Assembly: GCF_025446935.1 (NCBI RefSeq)
Contig: NZ_JAOEGN010000009.1
Span: forward strand, 1 to 64,000
Length of the DNA: 64,000 nucleotides
Origin: Paracholeplasma vituli
Lineage (GTDB): Bacteria; Bacillota_I; Bacilli_A; Acholeplasmatales; UBA5453
Direction of reading: 5' to 3'
The notes below the pieces were generated by a model, which saw nothing but the letters and a program-made list of their open reading frames with translations, searched no databases and was not told the DNA's origin. The number at the start of each line of letters is the position of its first letter. Positions within the stretch are counted from its first letter, which is position 1. Below, piece by piece: positions 27,027 through 35,628 of the stretch. Made by a program: the position numbers and the translations under genes.

Positions 27027-27400
27027 TAATTCCCCTTTGTAATCACAAACTTCATAGTCGAATTTTTACATATGTTCAATAACAAGCTAAATACATAGTC
27101 TCTTATTATATATAGGACACTATACTTAAAACATAATACCAATAAACAATTGATGTGTTTTTGATAGAGATTATGGAACAATTTTAGTTTATAAATTTCA
27201 TGTATTACTTTTTTAATACACCCAATTTGTCGTTGATTGTTAACTTTTTTTCTCGATTTCTATAGGACAAAAACTTTTAATATTTAAAATAAATATCATA
27301 ATAATAATTTTTACAGGATAAGAAACTTAGAATATATTTCAAATTAAGTCATTTTTTAGTAAAGATTATGACTCATTCAATTCTTTTAGTGACTTAATAA
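27027..27400. other. 374-base A/T-rich gap
   Basis: Apart from the probable hamA promoter close to 27040-27070 I see no gene, repeat or strong hairpin here. Confidence 0.5.
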
Positions 27401-28192
27401 CTATTTTAAACTATTCGAATACGCCTCTAAGTACTCATAACCCCTTTGATTGATTATGTTGTTATCATTGATAAAGTCAAGTTTCCTTAATGTATCTAGT
27501 ACATGACTGGGTACAAGATTAATGATTTTATTATAACGATCAACTAGCGTAACTGTGTTATCACCATTTGCTAATCGTCTTAAGGATTTCATAGTAATGT
27601 TAGATATTACAAATTGTGAAAAGTCTTGTAAATCCTTGTAGTATTTCGCTTCTCTTGAGTTTTCAATTTTAACTCTCGATTCTCGAAGATAATTATCCAT
27701 TTCAAACAATTTTTTTCTCAACTTATCTTTTTCTTCTTCGTCTAGTTCAGACTTTTTGATTAAATCATCAATAATTTTTTGCTTTTCCAACTCTTGTTTT
27801 TGATACTTCTCTTTTTCTGATTTGATCTCTTTATTTAGAATTGGAGAGCCAAAAACACCATCTTTGAGATGAGTAAGTTTTTCATTTACACCGACATCGA
27901 GCTTGCCAATTTTTTCTGTCACATCTTTAATAAATACGTAAAAGTTATTATAAAAACCAGCTGAGGCTTCATTGTTTTTATGATAAAAGAGCATAGAAAT
28001 ATATACAGCCCATAGTGAAATCAATATTGAGATTAAATCCGAAAAACTAAAATCGGATAAATCAATTACTATTTTGCCAAAGAATGTTCCTAATATAATG
28101 AAGACAATTACAGTAAACAATGTTATCCATTTAAAAAGATTATTCCTATTTATTATCTTTAATTTCATATCCTCTAGTTCCTTATTGTTCAT
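27401..28192 (-). CDS. Two-span membrane protein with cytoplasmic coiled coil
   Basis: 263 residues. Two hydrophobic helices (about 20-42 and 50-70) form a hairpin. Then comes a long charged helical region (about 115-195, rich in Lys and Glu) that looks like a coiled coil, and a small C-terminal domain with LVPSHVLDTLRKLDF and NQRGYEYLEAY that resembles a winged-helix module. The ATG follows AAAGGAG. No family recognised. Its place between the YkvA operon and Hachiman in a defence island makes a membrane effector possible, but this is inference. It is separated from hamA by 374 bases, so probably a separate unit. Confidence 0.6.
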   Translation of the reverse strand: MNNKELEDMKLKIINRNNLFKWITLFTVIVFIILGTFFGKIVIDLSDFSFSDLISILISLWAVYISMLFYHKNNEASAGFYNNFYVFIKDVTEKIGKLDVGVNEKLTHLKDGVFGSPILNKEIKSEKEKYQKQELEKQKIIDDLIKKSELDEEEKDKLRKKLFEMDNYLRESRVKIENSREAKYYKDLQDFSQFVISNITMKSLRRLANGDNTVTLVDRYNKIINLVPSHVLDTLRKLDFINDNNIINQRGYEYLEAYSNSLK

Positions 28193-28307
28193 GTTATTTC
28201 TCCTTTTTTTATTTTCGATTAAATTTATTATATATCCCGATGCGTAAAAAGATTTTTTCCCCTAATATTGGTTATCTTCTCTATACAATTAGAAATAACA
28301 TACATCT

Positions 28308-28448
28308 CTACTTGTTCTTTGTATTTGTATTTAATTGGTTCGCTCGATTATTTTGATTTGCTTTAAACTCATTTGAATTTGGAATCTTTTGATTAGCATA
28401 GTTGTATAGTTGATCTTTTGTATGTATCTTTCCTGATATGTTCTTCAT
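28308..28448 (-). CDS. Tiny Asn-rich protein coupled to the YkvA gene
   Basis: 46-residue frame starting MKNISGKIHTKDQL and continuing YANQKIPNSNEF with many Asn, Gln and Lys and no hydrophobic core. Its ATG overlaps the stop of the YkvA gene (ATGA), strong evidence for coupled translation. The pattern (HTxxQLxxYANQ, then Asn/Pro-rich turns) resembles short hydrophilic proteins I recall from Firmicutes whose role is unknown. Easily missed because of its size. Confidence 0.6.
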   Translation of the reverse strand: MKNISGKIHTKDQLYNYANQKIPNSNEFKANQNNRANQLNTNTKNK

Positions 28449-28834
28449 AGTAAGTTCGCCTTCTTATATACCTCAAATCTTTTCATAGCTGTTAATACTT
28501 GTTGAGCAGCAATTAATATTACGGATATATCATCTATTAATCCAAATGGTATCAAGAAGTCTGGGATTAAATCCAATGGACTTACTAAATAGGCCAAAGC
28601 ACCAATGATTGTAAACATTTCCTTTGGCAATAATTTAAACGAGGATGACGATATCATTGAATGTTTCAACATTTCAATGAATGGACCTAAAACACCAACA
28701 ACATCTTTAATATATTTATTACCTGTAATCATGTGTGAAGCTTTTTGAATAGTATTCCTTATCTTGTTTTCATTCAACTTTTGAGCTTGATTCGATGATT
28801 TTATTAATGCAACCTCATACTTCTTGTCTTTCAT
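28445..28834 (-). CDS. YkvA/DUF1232 membrane-associated protein
   Basis: 129 residues. The C-terminal part carries YLVSPLDLIPDFLIPFGLIDD, the hallmark of DUF1232 (YkvA), whose PxDLIPD motif lies at a membrane-inserted hairpin. The function of the family is not established. It is the middle gene of three overlapping frames: its ATG overlaps the stop of a 56-residue gene upstream and its stop overlaps the start of a 46-residue gene downstream. Chromosomal YkvA is often a housekeeping gene; this one sits inside an accessory island. Confidence 0.8.
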   Translation of the reverse strand: MKDKKYEVALIKSSNQAQKLNENKIRNTIQKASHMITGNKYIKDVVGVLGPFIEMLKHSMISSSSFKLLPKEMFTIIGALAYLVSPLDLIPDFLIPFGLIDDISVILIAAQQVLTAMKRFEVYKKANLL

Positions 28835-29001
28835 AAGTCCTCCAAAATGATTTCACAATTAGAAACAATAAAAAACCGATTTGAATCTGTCAGTTTGTTT
28901 ATGTGCCTATATGCTTTCCCCTGAACAATGGTTAGATAATGATTTGTCAAAACATCTTTATTAAATACCTTCTCCCACAAAGAACTTAATAAATTTGACA
29001 C
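28831..29001 (-). CDS. Small hypothetical protein coupled to the YkvA gene
   Basis: 56-residue frame with GTG start at 29001 (SNLLSSLWEKVFNKD, then TIVQGKAYRHINKL) ending in TGA that overlaps the YkvA ATG. The text is protein-like and the overlap supports a real gene. A TATAAT lies only about ten bases before the GTG, so translation may be leaderless, or a later in-frame TTG may be used. I do not recognise the family. Confidence 0.5.
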   Translation of the reverse strand: MSNLLSSLWEKVFNKDVLTNHYLTIVQGKAYRHINKLTDSNRFFIVSNCEIILEDL

Positions 29002-29120
29002 ATTATGGCTTGATTATATCACTTTTATTTAAGAAATATATTGTTTTTTTACTAGTTTTCTAAAATTAAAGAAAGATTCATGTCTAAACAACACGAAACT
29101 TTCATTTTATTCGAAACTTT

Positions 29121-29360
29121 TTATATGACACAAAGTTTTGTTCTTTTATAGGTGGGTTTGGCGAAGAGGGTTTGTTGATGAACTCGACTCTCATAGTCAT
29201 GTTCGCTTTCTTTTAATGCTTTCAAGTTCTTTTCGTATTCAGTGATATATTTGTCAACTGTGTTTCTGGATATGCCTAATATCCTTGAAATTTCTCGCTT
29301 AGATTTACCTTCATGGATATGCATGCTGATGATGCCATTCTTCTCTATCATATTGATCAT
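29121..29360 (-). pseudogene. istA fragment of an IS21-family transposase, copy 2
   Basis: 79 codons with a helix-turn-helix (KREISRILGISRNTVDKYI), the N-terminal DNA-binding part of IstA, whose full length is about 400-500 residues. The DDE catalytic domain and the istB helper gene are absent. End repeats lie upstream at 29413-29458. It is less decayed than the inverted copy near 16.2 kb. It cannot transpose, but the intact reading frame could still give a DNA-binding fragment. Confidence 0.75.
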
Positions 29361-29412
29361 CCTCTTTCCCTCCTCATTTACTATTTATTATAGTTTAGAA
29401 TAGGTTTCTAGC

Positions 29413-29458
29413 TGGCTCACTTTTACTTGACGATGGTTGGCTCAGTTTTATATTACGA
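29413..29458. repeat. IS21-type terminal repeats
   Basis: Two 21-base direct repeats beginning TGGCTCA and ending ACGA, at 29413-29433 and 29438-29458, match each other at 17 of 21 positions. Multiple short repeats near the ends are typical of IS21 elements, where IstA binds. The same sequence recurs near 16465. Confidence 0.7.
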
Positions 29459-29491
29459 TATACATGAATCGATATGATTCAATATATTGTT

Positions 29492-30289
29492 CTAAAATCT
29501 ATAATCAAAAAAAACACTTGGATCAATGATGAATTTATGTTTAATATGTTCATCTGTAATTTTTTCAAGTGCAAATTGCAAATCATCATCACATTGAAAA
29601 ATAATACTTGATATTTCGCTAATTGAAATGGGATCCATAAATGCAACTTCAGCATTTCTAAACTTAGTATCGTCATGATTAACAATGTATGGTGTATTAT
29701 ACTCATTAAAAATGAAGTATACCTCATCTCCTATATTAAAGGATATATCTGTAAAATTAGTCGTAAAAAATGTTTGATCTTCATAACAAAATTCTATTTC
29801 TTGTAAACCTCTTATATTTATGTATACATTGATGACTATGCCTTGATATAAACTGCTCTTCCCTCTTTTTGGAGTTCTGTCAAAAATTTTATCGTAGTTA
29901 AAATCCAAGGCTATATCAATATTTGCAGATACGATTACTCTTGAAGAATTTATCTGTTTATTAACGAAAAATACTCTCCCTAATCGACTATATAAAATAT
30001 CGGGAGATACTAAAAGTATTACAGGATTCCTAAAGTTCATTTGATAATATGTAGGAGTTTTTGGTGCTAAGTAAAATCTTGTACAATTCATAATTTCAGG
30101 ATGACTTGCACTAGTTGCCATGATTTGATTTTGATTAGCAGAGTCAATTATTCTTTTTGAGGCAGTTCTAGATAAAATAACACCACTTTTGCATATATTC
30201 AAAAAGTTACTCATTTCTGTACAATGTACAAATCCTATGAAATTGGGATATTGATAGTAGTTATGAATTAGTTGATCGATATTATTCAT
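29492..30289 (-). CDS. darT: DarT-like DNA ADP-ribosyltransferase toxin
   Basis: 265 residues of the DarT/DUF4433 type: FVHCTEMSNFLNI at the start, TRFYLAPKTPTYYQM in the NAD-binding core (R71), and RNAEVAFMDPISI near residue 220 with the catalytic glutamate. DarT uses NAD to attach ADP-ribose to thymidine in single-stranded DNA, halting replication, including that of phage. Its ATG overlaps the stop of the macrodomain gene by one base. All key residues appear intact. The order is antitoxin first, toxin second, the reverse of many darTG operons. Confidence 0.8.
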   Translation of the reverse strand: MNNIDQLIHNYYQYPNFIGFVHCTEMSNFLNICKSGVILSRTASKRIIDSANQNQIMATSASHPEIMNCTRFYLAPKTPTYYQMNFRNPVILLVSPDILYSRLGRVFFVNKQINSSRVIVSANIDIALDFNYDKIFDRTPKRGKSSLYQGIVINVYINIRGLQEIEFCYEDQTFFTTNFTDISFNIGDEVYFIFNEYNTPYIVNHDDTKFRNAEVAFMDPISISEISSIIFQCDDDLQFALEKITDEHIKHKFIIDPSVFFDYRF

Positions 30290-31272
30290 TATTTGTCACC
30301 AGAATGAAAACTTTCATTTAATTGAAAACCTATTAAATCTTGAATGATTAACCCATTATTAATTAATGTATAAAAGATTTCCTTATGATTGTCTGAATCT
30401 AAATTGGGTTCTTGCCCCTTCGAGACTAAATATAAAATATCAACAATTATTCTCCATTCTAACTCAGATGAATATTTGTTTATTAAGTTACTAACGAATG
30501 GTAACAATCTTTGTTGTTTTAACAAAGCATATGAGACTGAATTACTCAATAAGCGATTCGTTTCTTTGTTAAATATGTCATTGTAATTATTGGAATTATA
30601 GTATTTTTCTAATTTTTCAATATTTTTCAGCGTGTTAGTGACTTTTTTGTTGCTCATCAGATTTCTTACTGAATCAAACTGAAAATTATTATCACCCGTA
30701 ATAATATCAATAAAATACAAAACATAATACAAGGCCTTTGAGTTTACTATTTTGTCTTTTGTAATCCCTATTATGTTAAGAATTAGAAGTTCATTGAGTG
30801 ATGTTTTTGGAGCTACACCTGTAACAATTTCTACTCCAGGCTCGAAAACATAAATTTCACAATTGTTTATACCTGATAAAATTTCTATAATCAATGATTT
30901 CACCTTAGACCATTCTAACCCACCATTCCCAGAACCTAATGGAGGAATAGCTATTTTATTGATGCCATATTGCTTAACTACTCTTTTTAAATCAATTAGC
31001 CCTTGTTCGATATATTCAAGTTTAGATTTTTCTCTCCACTTATTTTTTGTTGGAAAATTTATTATTATTTTTCCTTTTTCTTCAAAAACGAATAGTTTTC
31101 CAATATTTATGTTCATAGACTCACATGCAGCAACATAATTGATGTAATTTTGTGGAAACTCTTTTTTAAATTGAAAGGCAATACCTTTTCCCATAAATCC
31201 TTCTAGATTAACCGTATTTACTAGAGCAGGAGCATTAGATTTTAATAAATCGCCATGCGTGAAAATAAACAT
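30289..31272 (-). CDS. darG: DarG-like macrodomain antitoxin
   Basis: The N-terminal macrodomain (about 1-150) has THGDLL, ALVNTVN, GFMGKGIAFQFK and PPLGSGNGGLEW, the signature of DarG, which removes ADP-ribose from DNA. A C-terminal region of about 170 residues corresponds to the part that binds and neutralises DarT. The ORF opens at 31287, but ATGAGGA spaced nine bases before the ATG at 31272 makes that the better start. It is followed by the toxin gene with a one-base overlap. Confidence 0.82.
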   Translation of the reverse strand: MFIFTHGDLLKSNAPALVNTVNLEGFMGKGIAFQFKKEFPQNYINYVAACESMNINIGKLFVFEEKGKIIINFPTKNKWREKSKLEYIEQGLIDLKRVVKQYGINKIAIPPLGSGNGGLEWSKVKSLIIEILSGINNCEIYVFEPGVEIVTGVAPKTSLNELLILNIIGITKDKIVNSKALYYVLYFIDIITGDNNFQFDSVRNLMSNKKVTNTLKNIEKLEKYYNSNNYNDIFNKETNRLLSNSVSYALLKQQRLLPFVSNLINKYSSELEWRIIVDILYLVSKGQEPNLDSDNHKEIFYTLINNGLIIQDLIGFQLNESFHSGDK

Positions 31273-31375
31273 TTTTTTATTCCTCATGTTCTTTAAAATT
31301 TTTGATATTACTAATTTAGCAATTTATAATCCACTCTTTACAGATTAAAAGTGTGTTAAAACAGTAATAATACCA

Positions 31376-32756
31376 TAGTATAAGATATTATGTGTAAATG
31401 AAAATTGAATATAAAAAAGGAATCTCACCTTATGTATAATATAGTTGACCAAAACCACCATACAAAGGAGAGATTCACTATGAATGATTTTACATCAGAA
31501 TTGATTAAAACGCTACTAGAAGGTAACAGTATTACTGAAGTTTTTAGACAACACATGGAAAAAGCGATTAACAATATTCTCAAATTAGAACTGACAGAAT
31601 ACTTGAACTATGAGAAATATGACCGAAAAGGATTCAATTCTGGTAATAGTCGAAATGGCTATTATGAGCGAAGTCTGAAGACAGAGTATGGTGAACTCAA
31701 ATTAATGGTACCTAGAGATCGTTATGGGGAATTTGAGAATCAAACGATTACACCCTATAAGAGACAAACAGATACCGTTGAATCGATGATTATTCATTTG
31801 TATTTCAATGGAATGACAACCGAATAAATATCTCGAATCATTGAAAAGATGTATGGTCATCACTATACAAAACAGACAGTTTCTAATATTACTGCAACTG
31901 TGATTGAAGACACAGCTGCGTTCAATCGACGACCTTTAAACAATCGCTATGCTGTGATTTACTTAGACGCGACTTATTTATCCATACGTCGAGATACGGT
32001 CTTAAAAGAATCTGTTTATTTCGCTTTAGGGATTACACCAGAAGGGTATAAGGAAATCCTCAGTTATCAAATATTTCCAACAGAATCTGCCTACAATTGG
32101 GGTGTTGTATTAAAAGACTTAAGCGCACGTGGTGTGGATGAAAGGCTTCTCTTTGTTCCAGATGGTTTAACTGGTATAAAAGACACCATCGCTACTGTAT
32201 ATCCGAAGTCCAAACATCAAACTTGCTGGGTACACCTATTGAGAAACGTAGCGATGAGTGTTCGTGTAAAAGACCGCAGTGATGTTCTAAGTGAATTAAA
32301 GCGTGTATATCAATCAGCTACGCTTAATGAAGCTTTAGAGGCTTTAAATGCGTTTTCCGAATTGTTTCACTATAAATACCCAAAAGTGGTAGATCAACTG
32401 ATGAATAACTCATCCTTATTCACGTTCTTGTCTTTTCCTAAGGCGATTAGATCGTCCATTTACACGACTAATTTGATTGAGAACTACAATAAGCATCTAA
32501 AGCGTTATACAAAACGTAAAGAACAATTTCCAAATGAAGATTCATTAAATCGATTTTTATCAAACCAAGTGAATCAATTCAATCATCGGTTCATAACCAG
32601 GGTTCACAAAGGATTCAATTTATGTACTGCTGAGTTATTAGAAATGTTCGAAAAAAATTAAAAAAAATTCGCAGCCTTAGCCTCTAGGTTAACATACATA
32701 AGATAGTATCTTCCTAACATTCAACTAGATTCATTTACACATACTTCTTGACACTA
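31376..32756 (+). mobile_element. IS256-family insertion sequence
   Basis: About 1.38 kb with imperfect inverted ends: left 31376-31402 and right 32730-32756, sharing TATGTGTAAATGAA exactly and TAGTRT-AAGA outside it. The single transposase gene inside is broken by one stop. I could not see an exact 8-9 base target duplication, so the outer limits may be off by a few bases. It is inserted just beyond the darG promoter at the right border of the defence island. Confidence 0.8.
31480..32661 (+). pseudogene. IS256-type (Mutator) transposase with one nonsense codon
   Basis: Starts at the ATG behind AAAGGAG (31464-31470). The frame is intact except for TAA at 31825-31827, between FNGMTTE and ISRIIEKMYG, where a Glu or Arg codon is expected. 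The later part contains YLDATYL and VPDGLTG with the DDE aspartates and CWVHLLRN. 393 codons in total, normal for the family. A single base change would restore it, so inactivation is recent; suppression is possible but not shown. Confidence 0.85.
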
Positions 32757-32802
32757 CCCAGTCCTGCTTTGTGATCAATCATCATTTGATTTTGTTTAAT
32801 GA

Positions 32803-33623
32803 CTAAGGTTTAATCGTATACGATACCGATTCTAAATTATCAAACACATAACAATTCACAATCACAAAGCTGGTTTGTTCTGGTGTATTATCTATGGTTT
32901 CTCTCAAAACGATTTCTAGTTTTTGATTCCGATAACTATATGAATCAAGTTCATACGCTTTATTACTTGGTGTCGTGATATGGAATACTACATACACACC
33001 TTGTTTTTCAAAGTAACCATAAGGACCCGTTAAGTAATAATTAGGGATCGGATAGTTTTGGGCTCTATAGGCATCTAAATCATTTTGATTCTTAATGATG
33101 ATCTGACCAGATTCAACTAAACTAGTTTTAAAGATACTGATGTCTTGAACGATGATTGGACTAATCGAGTCATCGATAAGATAGTCATGTTCTTTCAGAT
33201 AGTCGTATCGCAAGTAATGAGTCCCTTCACTCGTATAGACGAGATTTTTACTAACCATCAATAACAAAGTCGTTAGCGGTGGTGTAATCACATTTAATGT
33301 ATGATCATCAAAGTATTCAACATCATTTCGATCAAAAGTTAGGAAGACAGATTCTTCATCAATAATGGTAAAATAAATTTTTGTTTATAGTGTGTGATGT
33401 GCCATTCTGTTGCGCCACTAACTTTTGAGTAATAATGTAGTTCGCCAGTAGACTCAGAAGTAAAAATCAAATATCTAATCACACCAGATAATTGACCATC
33501 TTTGACCGATTTGGTGTCATATAATTTCTCATTTAGTGTAATGGGAATATCTGTTTTAGTTGAACAACCCACTAAGGTCAAAACAACTGTCATCAATAAT
33601 AACGCTAATACAAAACGTTTCAT
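32803..33623 (-). pseudogene. Lipoprotein gene split by a slip in an A run
   Basis: The first part (33623 down to 33339) begins with a signal peptide and lipobox LVGCS; the second (to 32803) has no own start signal. Adding one A to the A5 run at 33378-33382 joins them as KIYFTIIDEESVF and gives one protein of about 273 residues. The second part is rich in Tyr and beta-strands. Function unknown. The one-base loss in a homopolymer could be real decay, phase variation or a sequencing error. Confidence 0.75.
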
Positions 33624-33645
33624 TGAATACCTCCGTAATTTATTG

Positions 33646-34068
33646 TTATGATTTTAAGTCTGTTCTCGTCATCATAAACTTCAAGTTATCTAATTCAGGA
33701 TAAGCAGACTGATTTACTGTTGAAATGATTTCAATACTCGTCCCTTGAGTATTGAGTCTTTTGAATCCAAAGATGATTAGCGCGACACTGGTATTGCCGG
33801 TGTCTTGCCACTGAAGGTAGGTTGTTTCATCAAAGACATAGATTTCATAAGCTGGTATCGCGATGAATATTTTGACTGGAATCAACGTATCATCAATTTT
33901 TAACGTCCCTTCACCGTTGTACTGCTCTTCGCCTTCAATGGTAAAGGTGAATAAGTCGTTATCGGATGTCCACTCGACATTTTGCTTAATGACCACCATC
34001 GGATTTGTACAGGCTGTTAACAAAAAGGTTACTAATAAAACCAAAATACTGACTTTTAGGCATCTCAT
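33646..34068 (-). CDS. Small lipoprotein
   Basis: 140 residues with signal peptide (about 1-18) and lipobox LLTAC, so anchored on the outer face of the membrane. The mature part looks like a beta-sandwich (TFTIEGEEQYNGEG, then alternating strands). No family recognised. It is followed after about 20 bases by the frameshifted lipoprotein gene and probably shares its transcript, with a promoter in the gap 34069-34152 (a TATTAT -10 is visible). Confidence 0.7.
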   Translation of the reverse strand: MRCLKVSILVLLVTFLLTACTNPMVVIKQNVEWTSDNDLFTFTIEGEEQYNGEGTLKIDDTLIPVKIFIAIPAYEIYVFDETTYLQWQDTGNTSVALIIFGFKRLNTQGTSIEIISTVNQSAYPELDNLKFMMTRTDLKS

Positions 34069-34152
34069 TTCAATTGACCTCCTTGACCATGTTGTAAATT
34101 AATGCTTGATACTTAAATAATATCATAAGTCAGTGTTTTTCAATAAAATAAA

Positions 34153-34176
34153 TTAAAAAGGAACGTTGCCGTTCCT
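34153..34176 (-). terminator. Terminator of the sugar operon
   Basis: GGAACG and CGTTCC with loop GCAA, then TTTTT on the minus strand, immediately at the stop of the last propeller gene. Confidence 0.8.
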
Positions 34177-35615
34177 CATTTTATTTTAAGTATATATCCC
34201 ATCAATCGATAGGTGAAAATATTATCATTTGGATAATCGATGTTGCCAGTAGAAACCACGACCATGACATTATTAGAGTCATACGTATAGCCATAAGCAT
34301 CTCTCACTAAGCCTAGGTTATGATTTCGATCATATCCCGTATCTTCTGGTCCAATGAAGTCTAATAATTGCCAGGTATAAGACTGTGTTCGAATCGCTTC
34401 CACAACCGCTGCCATATCGGCTAAACCATCGATGTAATGGACGGCACCGTGACTGTTGACTCTAGTCACAGTCACATCCGGTGGATTTTTCGTATTGGTA
34501 TAGCTAGACATATACAATCTTTTTTGAATTGGATCATAAGCGAAATCTGCCAAACCAACATAGTTCAAGAATGTACCATTTGGATTGGTTAATCCTGTAG
34601 CTACTATATTTCTCGTATAGATTAATTCAGGGGTAGCCATATTGCTAAAGTCATAATAATCGACAGAAACCCCTACTGAACTGTTGCTATAGAATAAGAG
34701 GACTTTACCTTTACCATCGACCGATAATAGCGATGGCATGCCAGTGCCCCATGAACCGCTTTGGTTATCGCGATCCCAAGGGACGATTGGATTTAAATGA
34801 TCCATTTTAATCCAAGGCCCTTCTGGGTTTTTCGCAATCGCGATACCTGTTTCATTATTCGAGTAGTCATCGGTCGTACAACCTAAGTAAGCCATCATAT
34901 ACTGATAGGTTTCATTTTCATAGTTAAACTCACCTTTAACCACAGAAGGGTCACAGGTGTGTCTTGAATCCCAGGTACCACTGGTTGGGGCTAAAGCGTA
35001 GGATTCCTCTGAGAATTCCCACTTATTTTCAGCATTCAAAACGCCTCGACGATAGCCGATGTGGTCAACAATCACACCACTCAATCGGTTCGAACAATAC
35101 CAAATATGCATGATCGTTTGTCCGTCTTTTTCTTCAATTAAAACGGAAGGTGCGTAGTTGAATCGCTTGGTGAAATCAATCGATTCACCAAAGAGAATGC
35201 CTTCAAAATCGACGCCTTTGGTGAGGTTCGACTCTGTTTTTAGTTTTAATACCACCACGAGGGTTTCGCCAAACTCAGTCGACTCTGTCGTCAAGGTTTT
35301 GGCTTCTGCGTCATATGTATACTGATAGGTTTTATTTTGATGTTTTTCCGTCACTTTATCTTTATTCACTGTAAAACTGGATTCACGATTTGTTAGTACA
35401 TTTAAGTAATTGATTGTAACCCTCATCGTTTTATCTTCACGTAATTCAATCGTATAGACATAGTATTCACTTGTAATATCGATACCGTTCGAGGTGGCAC
35501 TTTCAATCTCATACGTCCCTAGCACATGTTTGAATTCAGTTTCTTTACAACCAAACAGGATGACTAAGCTGAATACTAACATTATGAGGCCTGTGAACTT
35601 CTTCATATGCTTCAT
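34176..35615 (-). CDS. Extracellular lipoprotein with glycosidase-like five-blade propeller
   Basis: Lipoprotein (lipobox LFGCK) of about 479 residues. After a small beta domain (about 25-120) comes a region with NYAPSVL, MHIWYCS, CDPSVVKG, NETGIAIA, GPWIKM and DFAYDP, the repeating strand-turn pattern of five-bladed propellers as in GH43, GH32 and GH117. I cannot confirm the catalytic acids, so it may bind rather than cut. The frame is open to 35723, inside the previous gene, but AAAGGATG before the ATG at 35615 (or 35606) sets the start. Closely related to the next two upstream genes. Last in the operon. Confidence 0.7.
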   Translation of the reverse strand: MKHMKKFTGLIMLVFSLVILFGCKETEFKHVLGTYEIESATSNGIDITSEYYVYTIELREDKTMRVTINYLNVLTNRESSFTVNKDKVTEKHQNKTYQYTYDAEAKTLTTESTEFGETLVVVLKLKTESNLTKGVDFEGILFGESIDFTKRFNYAPSVLIEEKDGQTIMHIWYCSNRLSGVIVDHIGYRRGVLNAENKWEFSEESYALAPTSGTWDSRHTCDPSVVKGEFNYENETYQYMMAYLGCTTDDYSNNETGIAIAKNPEGPWIKMDHLNPIVPWDRDNQSGSWGTGMPSLLSVDGKGKVLLFYSNSSVGVSVDYYDFSNMATPELIYTRNIVATGLTNPNGTFLNYVGLADFAYDPIQKRLYMSSYTNTKNPPDVTVTRVNSHGAVHYIDGLADMAAVVEAIRTQSYTWQLLDFIGPEDTGYDRNHNLGLVRDAYGYTYDSNNVMVVVSTGNIDYPNDNIFTYRLMGYILKIK

Positions 35616-35628
35616 ACATCCTTTCTGG

